Made by a program: the position numbers and the translations under genes
Notes under the pieces: model-generated
Databases searched by the model: none
What the model saw: the letters and a program-made list of their open reading frames with translations, nothing else
Told to the model about the DNA's origin: nothing
Shown here: piece by piece, positions 35,796 to 48,325 of the stretch
How the letters are laid out: each line of letters begins with the position of its first letter
Position numbering within the stretch: position 1 is the stretch's first letter
From: Selaginella tamariscina
Taxonomy: Eukaryota > Streptophyta > Lycopodiopsida > Selaginellales > Selaginellaceae
NCBI GenBank assembly: GCA_003024785.1
Contig: PUQB01000011.1
Location: 124,001 to 188,000, forward strand
Length of the DNA: 64,000 nucleotides
Reading direction: 5' to 3'

Positions 35796-38747
35796 TCATG
35801 GCAATGCTGATTCACCTTCAGAGCTATCGCACTTATCTGGAGGGAACTTTCTCAAATACGCCTTTATGGAATCGTTGGGGTACTCAGTTGAGACCCAATC
35901 TATCCACTTGTTCAGGTCCTCAACCATGGTCTTATCCTTCTCAACGGCAAACACACATGTATGCCGAAGGTAACACTCCTTCAAGACGGACCCCCTAGTG
36001 CAGTAGTCAAAAACCCACGCATCACTGTGAGGACCCCTGATCAAGTTGACGATGCTCCGTGCCGCTTGACTTGTAATGTTTGGATAACGTACATTGCCGA
36101 ATACGTCACTCATACTTATCGGTGTATCGGATGGAGGTTCAGGGCCGTTGGAGTGCAAACAAATGCCTGGCCAGTCATTTGGAAGCTTGAAATTGTTTGG
36201 CGCATTCCTAACAACCAAGTGAACAACAGTATCAATGCACTTGGGATTAGCATCGTTCATATAAAATCCTGTCCAACGATGTCTATTCTTCTTGGCGAAG
36301 GCGAAGGCAAAAGTATCGGTGACATGAGCAAGAATCAAGAAATAAATACCTGAAAAAGTAGGTATCAGTGAAGAGCGCAAGCATGAATTCAATAATAAAT
36401 ACCTTCTATGTATATGCTTGCATGGCTAAGTTTCTCCACCAGATCCTCTAGTGCCCTATCTGTCGAAAGATTTTTGACACCCGCCGATCCATCACGAACA
36501 ATTGAAACGGTTTCCTACAAGCAGTGATGTTACCCCATAAAGTCTCCGAATCTAACAACAAACATCTGTAAGGCTTGTCGTGATTCGTAGCATCCTCCTT
36601 TATAAGGTTCAATTCGGTTCTCCGCTGCTGAAGGACTGCCATAAGAGAAGGCGTCATCCCAATGTTCTCCTTTTTGGCGTTGGCGTGCAATAGATTCTTG
36701 CCTAGATCTTCCGATTGGTTCACCCATTCGACAAGCATATCATCGTTCGTCACATGCAAATATTTGCTAACCTCTTCATATGTTGAAGTCGAGGTCCAAC
36801 CCAGTTTGTGGCAGTGTATTCCCAACCACTCCTTGAAATGCCTGACCGTCTTCAACTCCATTGCCTTGAGATGAAAAGGAGAGGTTGGGCTGTTGTTATT
36901 AATTTGTAGTTTGCCATCGATCACCAAATCAGCCAAGACTTCCATCTCCTCCATCGTTGTTCCATTTAAAGGCTTCAACCATGTGAGCTTGAAATCGTTG
37001 TCTACATCCTTTGTAGATTGAACAGACTTAGCCTTCGGCGTCTTACTGGGTTTCTTTGCAGACTTTTCTGAGGGCTCCCCTTCACTTGTCTGCTTCTTCT
37101 TCAGTGTTCCTTTTGAAAAGGATTCCATAATCCCCAACCATTTGGCAAAGATCCTATCTTCGGGGCAAGAAATCAACATCATCAGAAATGATGTTTCCTT
37201 CCCGCCCACCTGGGCAAAATCAACTGCTGCAATTTCTTCAACTCTCTGAGGAAAAAGACAGATTAATATACCGGCAAGATAAATCCCGCCCAAACAATTT
37301 GCTTACCCGGTATTCCGCAGATTGTGTATTCCCTGCGGTAGCTCTTTGTGGTCGCTGAAGAGATTCCCACACGGCTCGCGTGTGTTTAAACTTCTCCCAT
37401 ATTTTGCTGTTGTAGTGGTTGGTGTTGGCAGCGTCCCATTCCGCCGATAACTTATGGTACTGCTCGATTGTGAGATTCGGCTTAGCTAAAAACGCCGATC
37501 TTTTTGTCAGCTTCTCACGGGTATGCTCGGAAAGTTTTGTTGCCATCGTTCCTTTGTTGTGTTCATCGAGAAGTCGTTGGGCTGCCGTTATTGTGTGCTG
37601 GCCACTAATGATGTAGTACTTGATAGATCTTTTATTCTCCGTCTGAATCTTCATGAGTTGTTCTGGTGTTGTGATCCAGACTTTGTCAGCGCCCTTCCTT
37701 CTTTCATAGTATGGACACAAAACAGCATTATGTGGAACGGTATAAGAATTGTCGTCCTTCATCTTCTCCATGAGCTCAGCAACACGTTCCTGGTTGAGTG
37801 GCCTGTAATTGAAGTTTGGGTTGACGCTGCAATATTTAACCCTACAAGGATAAATCTTATCATCCAACATCATTTCCTTGTGACTTATTGCAGCATGAGA
37901 TGCCACAGGTGCAGCTGACAAAACAATTGATGATTTTCTTTTGCGATCCGAATCAACATGTGTGATCCCCGACTGCAGCTGTTCTAGTGTTCTCGGCACA
38001 CTCCTCCAGCTCCCAAAGCTTCCTAAGCAAATTGAACGTGATCTGTAGAGAACCTGAGACCGAGCCACCTTCTCAATCTCCCTTATGATGTCGCTGTGTT
38101 CTTCTTCAATGTGAAGAGGGACGATTGCTCCACTTGCTGATTTTCTGTATTGTGAAGCAATATCTCCTGACAATACACCTACTCGATGAGTCTGAAGATC
38201 TTCGAAGTAGACATCCAGATAGATCCCCTCCATAGATGGGCTTTCGTTGAGTTGAAGAAGAACTCCAAGGTCAACATCATTAGTGAACACGTGAACGTCA
38301 TTATCCACAAGTCGACAAAACCACCCGAGATTAATGTTGTAACTGACGACCTCTGGATCCGAGAACGTGACATTGGATGGAACAAGGCATATCTGTCGAG
38401 CATCGTCCAATCTGGGTTCGCAGCCTGCTTTCGGATGCTTGACTAGCGAATCTACTTTCCATTGTTTTGCTTGTCCATGAGATGTGACAGAGGTTAATTT
38501 GACAGCAACCATGGTTGCTCCAATGCGCTTCCCATTTATCTTAAAATATGGCCAAGTTGATTCCAAAATCCCCCTGCCCATCTCTTCTCCTGCCCTTGTC
38601 TTTAATGTCACTTCAATTCCACATCTGAATACAAAAATGATTAGTTCAAGTATCCGAGTATAACAGATTTTATTTTAATTCTTACCCAGAATTTGACGAC
38701 GACTCCATACTAATGACTCGATCTCCTTGTTTGATCAAATCGTCCTT
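35796..38747 (-). CDS. ParB-like domain + DNA-methyltransferase-like protein, spliced
   Basis: Exons seen on the minus strand are 38747-38687, 38624-37307, 37245-36403 and 36349-35796, with introns of 62, 61 and 53 bases at GT..AG sites. Frames agree across all three. The first listed exon follows a 3' splice site (TTGCAG), so more sequence lies upstream. The N-terminal domain contains GRGI..., and the middle has a ParB/sulfiredoxin-like fold signature, NYRPLNQERVAELMEKM then YYIISGQHTITAAQRLL. A basic linker and a C-terminal domain resembling N4/N6 DNA methyltransferases of circularly permuted order follow. There a possible but altered motif IV is LLLDSETLWG, and motif X/I is AWVFDYCTRGSVLKE...VFAVEKD. 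The usual DPPY and FxGxG are not intact, so activity is doubtful. A one-frame change near 36515, at a TTGTAG, may be a further small intron or a lesion. Stop at 35796. Confidence 0.65.
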
Positions 38748-38852
38748 CTGCAAAATAATACACTATAAATATAAATTTTATAAAAACGCACACACACTTG
38801 TATAATCCCGAATATACAAAAATAATACACAGAGAGAAGTAGACGTAATTAA

Positions 38853-38935
38853 CTGTCCGAAGCTCACATTTGTGTTAGTGCAAAAGAAAGATAACATTTC
38901 GTTTTAGAACCACCACAAATGTGAGCTCTGGACAG
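38853..38935. repeat. 22-base inverted repeat upstream of the ParB-methyltransferase exons
   Basis: The arms are CTGTCCGAAGCTCACATTTGTG at 38853-38874 and its complement at 38914-38935, matching at 20 of 22 positions around a 39-base loop. It could be a small foldback element or a structured intron or promoter site. Confidence 0.7.
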
Positions 38936-39045
38936 TTTTACATAGTTTCCTAGCTTTTACTCGAAATATTATGATAAGATGATAAAAGTAAATAAAATGA
39001 GATATGCAACTTATATATACTAATACACATATATATTCACATGGA

Positions 39046-39261
39046 AGGTGTGGCGGGATTAATCTCGCCACCCCTTCAATGCCTCCTGAAAGAGTGGGCG
39101 GGATTAATCTCGCCACCTTTTTGGAGGCCTTGAACGGGAGTGCGGAATTAATCTTGCCACCCTTCTCGGTCTCAGAGAGAACTGGGCAGGATTTATTTCT
39201 CACACCCCTTCAGTGACTCCAGAAAGGAGGCGGGATTAATCTCGCCCACCATGTAAGGGAT
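39046..39261. repeat. Palindrome cluster 1, left part
   Basis: It contains diverged copies of the 18-base palindrome GGCGGGATTAATCCCGCC, mostly with CTCGCC or CTTGCC in place of CCCGCC, spaced 40-60 bases apart. It is continuous with 48326-49225 once the inserted Gypsy element is ignored. Confidence 0.85.
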
Positions 39262-39823
39262 TGTTAAACAGGAAAAGGGCTCTCTGCCTCACCTTTTCCT
39301 ATTTAACCTGTTTCCTTCACGCAGACAGGAAACCTTTCATACAACGTACAGGAAAGGCTACACCCTTTCCTTCTCAACTCTCAACATATCTGTATATATT
39401 ATATATATATATCAGACTTCTCCCAGTGCCACTATGACTGGTCTCCAAAGTCAAGGGCAAGAACGGATTTTGGCTATTGCCTTGTTAGATCCATTCATTG
39501 AGAGTACATAAACACACACACAAGATTCTCTAATATGCATCTTTCATTACTAACATGAATACAAAAGACAAAGTGTAGAGAACCTTTATCTCCTGCTAAA
39601 ACTTCAAAATGGAGACCCTTCCTTTGTTGCCCTAACTTCCCTTAACTACTCTTTCTCTCGCCACGTCATCCTTTTCCCTTTTCCTTTTCCTTTTCCTTAC
39701 CTTTTCCTCTCGGTAAGGATTTTCCTCTTCCAAAGCCTTTCCTTCCATACTTACTACGGACCTTCCTACCCTTATTCTCTCTACAGTAGGACGTCCTATG
39801 CTCCTAATATTTTTCCTTTAACA
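39262..39823 (-). repeat. 3' LTR of element F
   Basis: It has perfect inverted ends TGTTAAA...TTTAACA. It is adjoined by a purine-rich tract (minus strand AATAAGGAGGGGGCAG) that marks the polypurine tract, and matches 47780-48325 almost throughout. Confidence 0.92.
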
Positions 39824-39849
39824 CTGCCCCCTCCTTATTTGTTGCTGTG

Positions 39850-42024
39850 TCCTCACGGCAACACATCCTGCGCATCATCCTGATATTCCACCTCCTCCTG
39901 ATCCTTATACTTCTGAAACTCCGCCTTTTCCTTATCGAGCTCCTGCTGCACCATTGCTACCTGAAGACGAAACGCCTGCGTCTCCTTCCTAAGCTGCTCG
40001 TTCTCGTCCTGAAGACGCTGGAACTCGTCCACCACCACCGACAATATAGTGGCAGTCTGCTGGGTTTCATCTCTTGCTCGCACTAACCTCTGGAACAACG
40101 TCATCGGCTCTTGTGATGTCACCGTGGGCTTAAGCTCCACCACCGGACTTGGAGTCCTCTGCTTAATCGGTCGCTGAATCCCCTTACTCACAAGTCCCTG
40201 GAGTGCCGTCATCTTCGGCGCCATCACGCTCTCCACTGCTTGTACAATGAGCCGCTGAATGTCTGCCCTATCTTTAATCGTGTACCCAGCGTTGACCAAA
40301 TGATTGAATAGACTCGCCGCCATCTGAGTTGCGTCCAAAGCCTCATTCCCTCCTCCAACGACCTGTTCCACCATCTCCGACTGAAGCTGCGCTAGAACCT
40401 GTGCAAACTGAATTTGCGTGTCTGTAGTCTGCACCTCTTTTCGCGCAAACGCCTTCATGCGCTTGAAGGAGATATCCGCCTGCATTCCGCCGTCAAGATT
40501 CTGCTGATTCGGCTCCTCCTCTTCCAGGCGGAAATCAGTCACCGGCATACCCTGCGACCCACTTCCCCGATACATCCCTCGTCCATACATACCTGTATGT
40601 GGTGCGTGGAAATGCTGAAAGGGCGGCGGATTGAACTGATGCCTCGGAAACTTCGCTCCCCGCGCCATCTCCTCAGCTTCTCTCGCAATTCCCACTACTT
40701 CCTCATCGGTTATATCCACCGTTGTGGGTGTAACCGTCGGAAAGGGAATATCCGAGGATACTTTCTGCTTGTCCCCGATCTCCACCGTCTGTTCCCCAAC
40801 CGTTGGCTCACCCTCATCACATCCCTTCTTAAAAGGGTCTATCTCTCCCAACGGGATTATCATCATCCGTCTCTCACGCAACAGTTTCATCATATTCTCC
40901 TGTTCCTTCCCATCTGTGGTTCCAGCTCCGACTGAAGTTTTCCACTCTCCTGCCTGGCTTTTGTTCTCCGTTCCTTCTCAACCTCCTTTGGTTCCTCGTC
41001 CTCTCCAGGTTCGTCTTCTTCCTCCTGTTCCATCGAAGGTTCTTCTTCCCGTATGATCTCTTCTAACTGCTCGTCTTCCTCCTCGTCAAGGTCTACCACT
41101 ATTCTCGGCTCGGAGTTATCCTGTACCCCTAGCTTTGACTTCTTACCTTTCTCACCCGATTAGTATTCCTCCTTGCGGTCGTTGATCTCTCGACCTTTGA
41201 CTTCTTCCTCTTTGGCGTTCTCTCCACCTGTTTCTCCTCCTCTGCCTGCAGGTCAACCTCTATTCCTTTTCCCTTCGTCTCCCCCATCTTGCGCTTGGTT
41301 TGCTTCTTCTGGAGTGACTCCGTTTCTCTCCTCACTTGCTTCATACGCGCGACTATCTCCGGCCCCGCCGGTTCGCCGTATTGGCGTACATAATCCGCGA
41401 TTATCTGTACCCATGTGAAGGCCATCATGGATGAAGGCTCTCCCTTCTTCTCTAACTCCTGCATTGCACAGAGGTGCTCCCTCAGCCTTTTCAGCAAATA
41501 CGCTGCCACTCCTTAACTGGCCTCCTTTCCTTTAATCCCTCATATAAGGACATGACCGGATTCGATGCTGTAATATAAGATGTCCGAAATTCAAAATGCG
41601 TTAACGATAAAATTCATCGCTAACTGCGTTTCCTCCCTCAGATCGGAAAGCTTCAACCCCACCTTGCTCACATACTGTTTGCCTTCCTTTAAGTACTCTG
41701 TAAGGTGTGCCCTCTCGGCCTTTACCTCTCCTTCCGAATGTGGGAGTGAAATACCTCCTCCACCAACCTATCGGTGAAAAGGAGTTTCCTCTCCTCTGCA
41801 TAAGCTACAAATCCTATATCCGGCTTCTCCACCTTCTCCAAAAGCATCACTAAGGTGAAGCATTCTTCATCATGAGGCTCGGCCTCTCTTAGAATCTCCG
41901 CGTATGGCCACAAGCCTATCTCTCGCAGAACCTTCTCCATTTCACAGGAGAAATCCCATTTGGTGTGCATCAGCTGTACATTCCCCACTCTCTCTCCATC
42001 CGGAGGATTCACCAGCTCCGGCAA
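39850..42024 (-). other. Extra coding region of element F beyond integrase
   Basis: Downstream of integrase, minus-strand frames encode a second kind of protein. First comes a segment around MHTKWDFSCEMEKVLREIGLW, then YLLKRLREHLCAMQELEKKGE, a strongly acidic stretch (EEEDEQLEEIIREEE), and finally a long frame of about 346 codons (40893-39853). The last frame has a G/M/Y-rich patch (HTGMYGRGMYRGSGSQG) and a C-terminal coiled coil (FQRLQDENEQLRKETQ). No family is recognised. Its position, sense orientation and coiled-coil end match the extra regions of elements D and E, although the sequences are not obviously alike. Broken. Confidence 0.65.
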
Positions 42025-45000
42025 TTCCGCGCAAACACAAGACCCTTCTTTGCCGACATCTCTCTCTCACTGCGAAACCCTAGATCTGCTGCCTTGTTTT
42101 TTGTGCACTTCAGAGAGCAGAATATGCTCTTCAACTCAACATAAATATTACTCCCTTCAACGAGGTATTTCCTTATCTTATTAAGGTTAACCTTTCCTTC
42201 TATTGTCTCTCCTTCCAATGTTTCCAAATCCACCACACCTTCGTCCTTTACAGTTTTAACCCGAAAAGGGCCTATCCAGTTCAAATTAAACTTCTGGCCT
42301 ATTTCATCCACCTTTCCCATGTACCAAAGGACGAGATCACCTACCTTTATCTCTTTGCCTTTCCTTCGCCTATCTAGCCAAATCTTCCGCCTTCTCTGAA
42401 TCGCCTGTATCGTCCACAGGGCATGCATTCTCCTCTCATCTAACTTCTCTAGCTCTATTAAACGAGCTTCCAAAGACTCCTTCTCCCCCATCCTATATTG
42501 AATTGCTATTCTCAAGGATGGCACAATATACTCCATCGGAGTTATAGCCTCCAATCCATACGCAAGCTTAAAAGGTGTCGTACCTGTAGTCACCTTATAG
42601 GCTGTTCTATAAGCCCATAATACTTCTGGTAACCTTTCATCCCAATCCTTCTTATTTTCCTGAACCACCTTCCTTAAAACGTTCTTAAGGACTTTGTTTG
42701 TAGATTCAGCTTGTCCATTACCTTGTGGGTAATATGGTGTAGACTTCTTATGTTTTATCACAAACTCCCTCATAAGCATTTCTATTGTTTCATTCACGAA
42801 ATGCTTTCCTCTATCACTTACAATTTCCTTAGGAATACCATAACGTACTATTATAGTATTATATAAACCAATATATATTGATTCCTTTTTGAACTTATAG
42901 GATTAACTGGTCCTATAAAATCCATTCCCCATTTTTGAAAGGTTCCAATGGTAGAACTGGATTATAAGGTTGTATTTGTTTCTTTGGAGGCAATTGTGCA
43001 CGTTGGCATTTATCGCATGCCTTACAATATCTATTTACATCTCTCCATAAAGTAGGCCACCATAACCCTGCCTGAAGGATTTTCCTTCCTGTTATTTCCT
43101 CTGCAAAATGTCCTCCTGCAAGGCCTGAATGAGCCTCTTTAAGAACCTCTGGGGCCTCTAAAGGATCCACACACCTTCGTAATACCCCATCGGACCCTAG
43201 TTTATACAGCTTTCCTCCCACAAGAGAAAAGTGTCGTGTCCTCACGACAAAGAGCTTCCTTTCATCGGGCGTCTTATAGTAAGTGGTACTATTCCAGTGG
43301 CTAGATATTGTGTAATATGATCTAACCACCTTAATGGAACATCACACGAAATAAACTGGCATCAGGAAAGTCATCCATAGTACGAATCGGAAGTTCGCCT
43401 GTTTTAATACGACTTAAATGATCAGCCTGTTCGTGTTGCTTTCCAGGTTTATGAATTATTTCAAAATCATATTCCTGTAGAAGTAGGAACCACCTGGCTA
43501 ACCTTCCTGTAAGTACGGTTTATTAAGTAAATATAATAAAGCTTTATGATCCACAAAAAGTTTTACTTTATTAGCCAAAAGATAATGTCTAAATTTGTGG
43601 ATGGCATATACCATGCCCAATGCTTCCTTTTCTGTGTAGTATAATTTACCTCTGCAGGTGTGAGCCTGCGACTAGCATAATAAATAGGACGATCCTTACC
43701 GTCCTCTTGCATTTGCGTAAGGACAGCTCCTATAGCAATATCAGAGGCATCAACTTGTACATGGAATTCCCGATCCCACTTGGGACTAACCAATATGGGG
43801 GCTTTAATAAGAGCCGTCCGAAGGTTATCAAATGCCTCTTGACACTCTAAAGTCCAAACATATGGCACATCAACCTTAAGCAATCGGTTAAAGGTTTGGC
43901 GAGTTTAGCATAATGCTTTATGAACCGCCTATGGTAGCCTATTTTGCCTAAAAACCTTCGTAACTCCTTTATATCCTGTGGTGGTTGTAGGCTAAGGATA
44001 ACCTTAACCTTGTCCTGATCAACCAATATTCCTTCCCTACAAACCACATGTCCTAAAAGGACTCCTGATTTAACAAAAAATTACATTTTTCTGGATTTAA
44101 AGCAACTGAATTTTGTCTGCATTTCTGGAAACATTTTTCCAAACACTGTAAATGTTCCTGTTTTGTACTATACACACTAAAGTCATCCATAAAGACTTTC
44201 ATAAAATCTAAAAGGTATTCACGAAAGGTATCCGTTATAATTCTTTGAAACGTAAAGGGTGCATTACATAAGCCAAAAGGCATAACCCTATAGGCATAGG
44301 CACCCCACGGACTTATAAAAGCGGTCTTATGTTGATCTGCTGGAGCTACCATCACCTGATTATATCCTGAAAAGCCATCCATAAAGGAATACATTTCATG
44401 GCCTGCGACATTATCCAGCATTTCCTCTGTGAAAGGAATAGGAAAATATCCTTAGTTGTAACATCATTTAGCTTTTTATAATTGACACACACTCTTAGCT
44501 TCCCATTCTTTTTAGGGACGATCACGAGTGGTGACAACCATTGCGCTCCTTGTATAGGATATATAAAGCCAACCTTCAACATTTATCAATCTCCTCTTTC
44601 ACCAATTTAGCATAGTTAGGATTCATCCTGTATGCACTTTGTTTAGCCGGTTGGCATCCCGGCAATAATTGAATAGTGTGCATACATATCTCTGGTGGTA
44701 TTCCTTTAAGATCCTGATAGGACCATGCAAATACATCCTTGTATTTGGCTAACAACATCAATCCTTTATCCTAAAATCGGATCCAATCCTTGAGCTATAT
44801 TTAATATCTTAGGTTCCATTTCTGTACCTATATTAACTTGCTCTAAAGGATCGTTCGTGTAGATATATGTATATTCAGCAGGTTGTTCCTGCAAATTCAT
44901 TTCATAAGGAACAGACTTATAAAATTTTTCCTGCAAGCCCAGATTGTTCTGTTCTTGTTCCTTTTGAAAGATGCTTTTCCTTTCCTTCAGAATAGCATAT

Positions 45001-47779
45001 AAATCAATCTCTGCAAGAGCTTTTAGATCAGGATATGTTTTTAAAATTTGCTCTTCCTCCTGATCATCCAAGCCCCGCACCCAATCATACCCTTCCAATG
45101 CAACTGGCCGATCCTTCTGTGCTAAGTATCCCTTAGCATAGTATGAATATCGACCTTCAAGTCACCTTGTTCTATTGTCATTTTTCCTGAGCCCCAATCC
45201 TGCACCGCTTGGGCCACCTTAAGCCAAGGTCGTCCTAACAACATAGTATATGTTGCATCCTGTCCTTCCATTCGTAGGACAATTAAGGATATTTTGTATT
45301 TAAGTCCTTTAACGGATATAGTGACTGCTCTCACAATGCCAATGGCCTTACACTTCGTTGATCAGCCATTTTAAGGTTAAATGGAGCCGGTTGGATAGGT
45401 CCAAACCCATCTTTTTACATTCTCCTTCCTCAATAAAATTCACACCTGAACCTCCATCTATTAATACTCTCTTTAACTTATTCCTTCCCACATATACTGT
45501 GATGCAAGGAACATGTCCATCATAATCACCTTCATACAGTACTTCCTTTCCATTTTACAAACTGTATATCCTTCACGTGAAGGTGATGTTTGCTGAACTA
45601 AACTTAATGCATTTAATATCTGGTTTCTTATGTAAGGAGCTACCTTTATCAACTGTCCAAGCGTAATCTTTATCTCCTGATTTATAGCTTGGTGATACAT
45701 GGAGTCCATTGTTTTATCATGTAATGGTAATAATGAAAAACTTTGTTCACCTTTATCTATATCACCTTTATCTGTACCTTCTGATTCGTTATCAGTCTGA
45801 CCTTTCTGGTCAGAATCCTGCTCCTGCTTGCTTACATTTTCCTGTAACAAGCTCTCCTTCTTGTTAGGATAGTAACTACCTCACCTTCTCCATAACAAGA
45901 GGATTCCTTCTTCTTCTCTTGAAGAGCTATAACTGCCCTTACCACGGGTGGATACTCTTCTTTTCCTCCTCTATTTGAATAAGCCGTGTTGTAGGCTGCA
46001 CATTAGTCGTTTGGTGGAAGTAGGAGGTTGTACCTTCCGCCTAGGACATTCCCTAGAGATATGTCCTGTTTCACCACATGTATAACAAACCTGGGAAGGA
46101 AAATTCCTACCCTGTCCTTGTTTATCATTTCCTTGTTTATAGGAATCATTTCTGCCTCTTTGACCTTGATATGGTCTTTCCTCTCCTCTATATTGCCTAT
46201 CATTTCTTTCAGGATAAGGTCTATCATTCTGCCACACCTTATATGGACCATTTCTTCCTGCATAATACCTTTCCTCTCTAATTTCGTAAGGATTATCATT
46301 CCTTCTGTCATAATATCCTATTCCTGTTCTGATAAGGAACTTCATTCCTTCTGTCATACATATTGTTCCTGTTCTCATAAGGAATGACATTATCATTCCT
46401 ATCATTCCCACGATTCCTATTAGGTGGGAACCTTCTAGGAGGTGGACGTTCATCCATTCTCCTTTCTCTCTCTATACTAGCCACATTCTGTTAGGAAATG
46501 TCTGCAGTTTCGGGCTACATGTCCTTCCTTTCCGCAGATTTGGCATGTAGGCAATTGCAGCCTACATTCCTCCACCGTATGGCCCGGATTGTTACATTTA
46601 GTACACCATACTTTTTCCTTTAACTCCTCTTTAACTGTCATTCCTTTTAAAGTTTTCATCATTTGAGCCAATGCTTTCTCATCTATAGGATATTTTCGAA
46701 CTTTTACTACATCAGCTTCCTCTTCCTCTTCATCAGAGGATTCTTCCTTTCTTCCATATACTTTCAGCTTTCCTTCTGCAATCTTTTCTATCTGCCTTCT
46801 CTTCTTCTCATATATTTTTAATTGATTAATGAGATCCTCTCTATCCTTTTCATTGATAGTAAGTGCTAGATCTCTATATGGTTTTAGCAACCCTTGCTTA
46901 TACCATTGCAATAAGGCATCCATCTTCACATATGCCTTACACTTTTTCTCATGTTTCTTAAAACGGTGTGTATATTCATCTATCTTTTCTGTTTTGCCTT
47001 GAAGGATAGTCCTTAACTTCTCTAAATGTTCCTCCGGCAATTCCTCCTTTCTGAAATATTCCTTAAATGCATCAGTAACCTTCTGATAATTCTCTCTGAC
47101 TTCCTTTTCTAAATCATAATACCATCAGAGGCATTTCCTTTCAATGTATGTGGAAATATAAGCAGCCTTTCTGCATCCGTCACCTTATACAGTTTTACTA
47201 CCTCTTCAAACTGTTGTAAGTGCCTTTTCGGATTTTCCTTCTTTCCTGCAGAGAATGTGGGATACATCACCGTACCCCCAAACATTCCCGGGAAAAGTGC
47301 CATATTTGTAATAACCCTTTGCTCTGGTGTATTTCCTCTTACACCTTCCTCCCTTCCTCTTCGGGAGTTCTCAGGAGATCCTTCTCCTTGCAATCTCGGT
47401 ATATGAACAGGCACTCCTCCTCTCACTGTTTCCTCTAAACCAGCTGTTTGATACTGCCTCCAATTCTCTGGATCAGCCTCAGATTTCTGTATTGTTTCTG
47501 CAATATCCTCTACTATCTTGCCAAGGATATTTTGACGTCTATTTTCGTCAGTTTCAGGTTGCTGTTGGGCAGCCACTCTATTGGCCTGCCTTTGGTTCCT
47601 TGATCAGCTAAGGCTGGATCAGGACGATGGTTCCTCCACGGTTCCATTCATTCCTTCTCCTTTACACATCCGGCTCTACACCTTCCGAGCCTTTTTCAGA
47701 ATGAGATTTCTATCTTTTTAGCCTCTTTTCTCAATGAATGCTAACACTGCAATGGCGAAATCCCTCCGTGGTCGCCAAT

Positions 47780-48325
47780 TGTTAAACAGGAAAAGGGCTC
47801 TCTGCCTCACCTTTTCCTATTTAACCTGTTTCCTTCACGCAGACAGGAAACCTTTCATACAACGTACAGGAAAGGCTACACCCTTTCCTTTCTCAACTCT
47901 CAATATATCTGTATATATATATCAGACTTCTCCCAGTGCCACTATGACTGGTCTCCAAAGTCAAGGGCAAGAACGGATTTTGGCTATTGCCTTGTTAGAT
48001 CCATTCATTGAGAGTACATACACACACACAAGATTCTCTAATATGCACCTTTCATTACTAACATGATACAAAAGACAAGTGTAGAGAACCTTATCTCCTG
48101 CTAAAACTTCAAATGGAGACCCTTCCTTCGTTGCCCTAACTTCCCTTAACTACTCTTCCTCTCGCCACGTCATCCTTTCCCTTTTCCTTTTCCTTTTCCT
48201 TACCTTTTCCTCTCGGTAAGGATTTTCCTCTTCCAAAGCCTTTCCTTCCATACTTACTACGGACCTTCCTACCCTTATTCTCTCTACAGTAGGACGTCCT
48301 ATGCTCCTAATATTTTCCTTTAACA
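47780..48325 (-). repeat. 5' LTR of element F
   Basis: It carries the same TGTTAAA...TTTAACA ends as its partner and is followed by the duplication GGGAT. The left edge adjoins the PBS-like segment at about 47761-47779. Confidence 0.92.

Noticed and set aside
35796-38747. Viral or plasmid DNA contamination as the source of the ParB-methyltransferase gene
   Set aside because: In-phase GT..AG introns and the surrounding plant repeats indicate a nuclear gene, whatever its ultimate origin.
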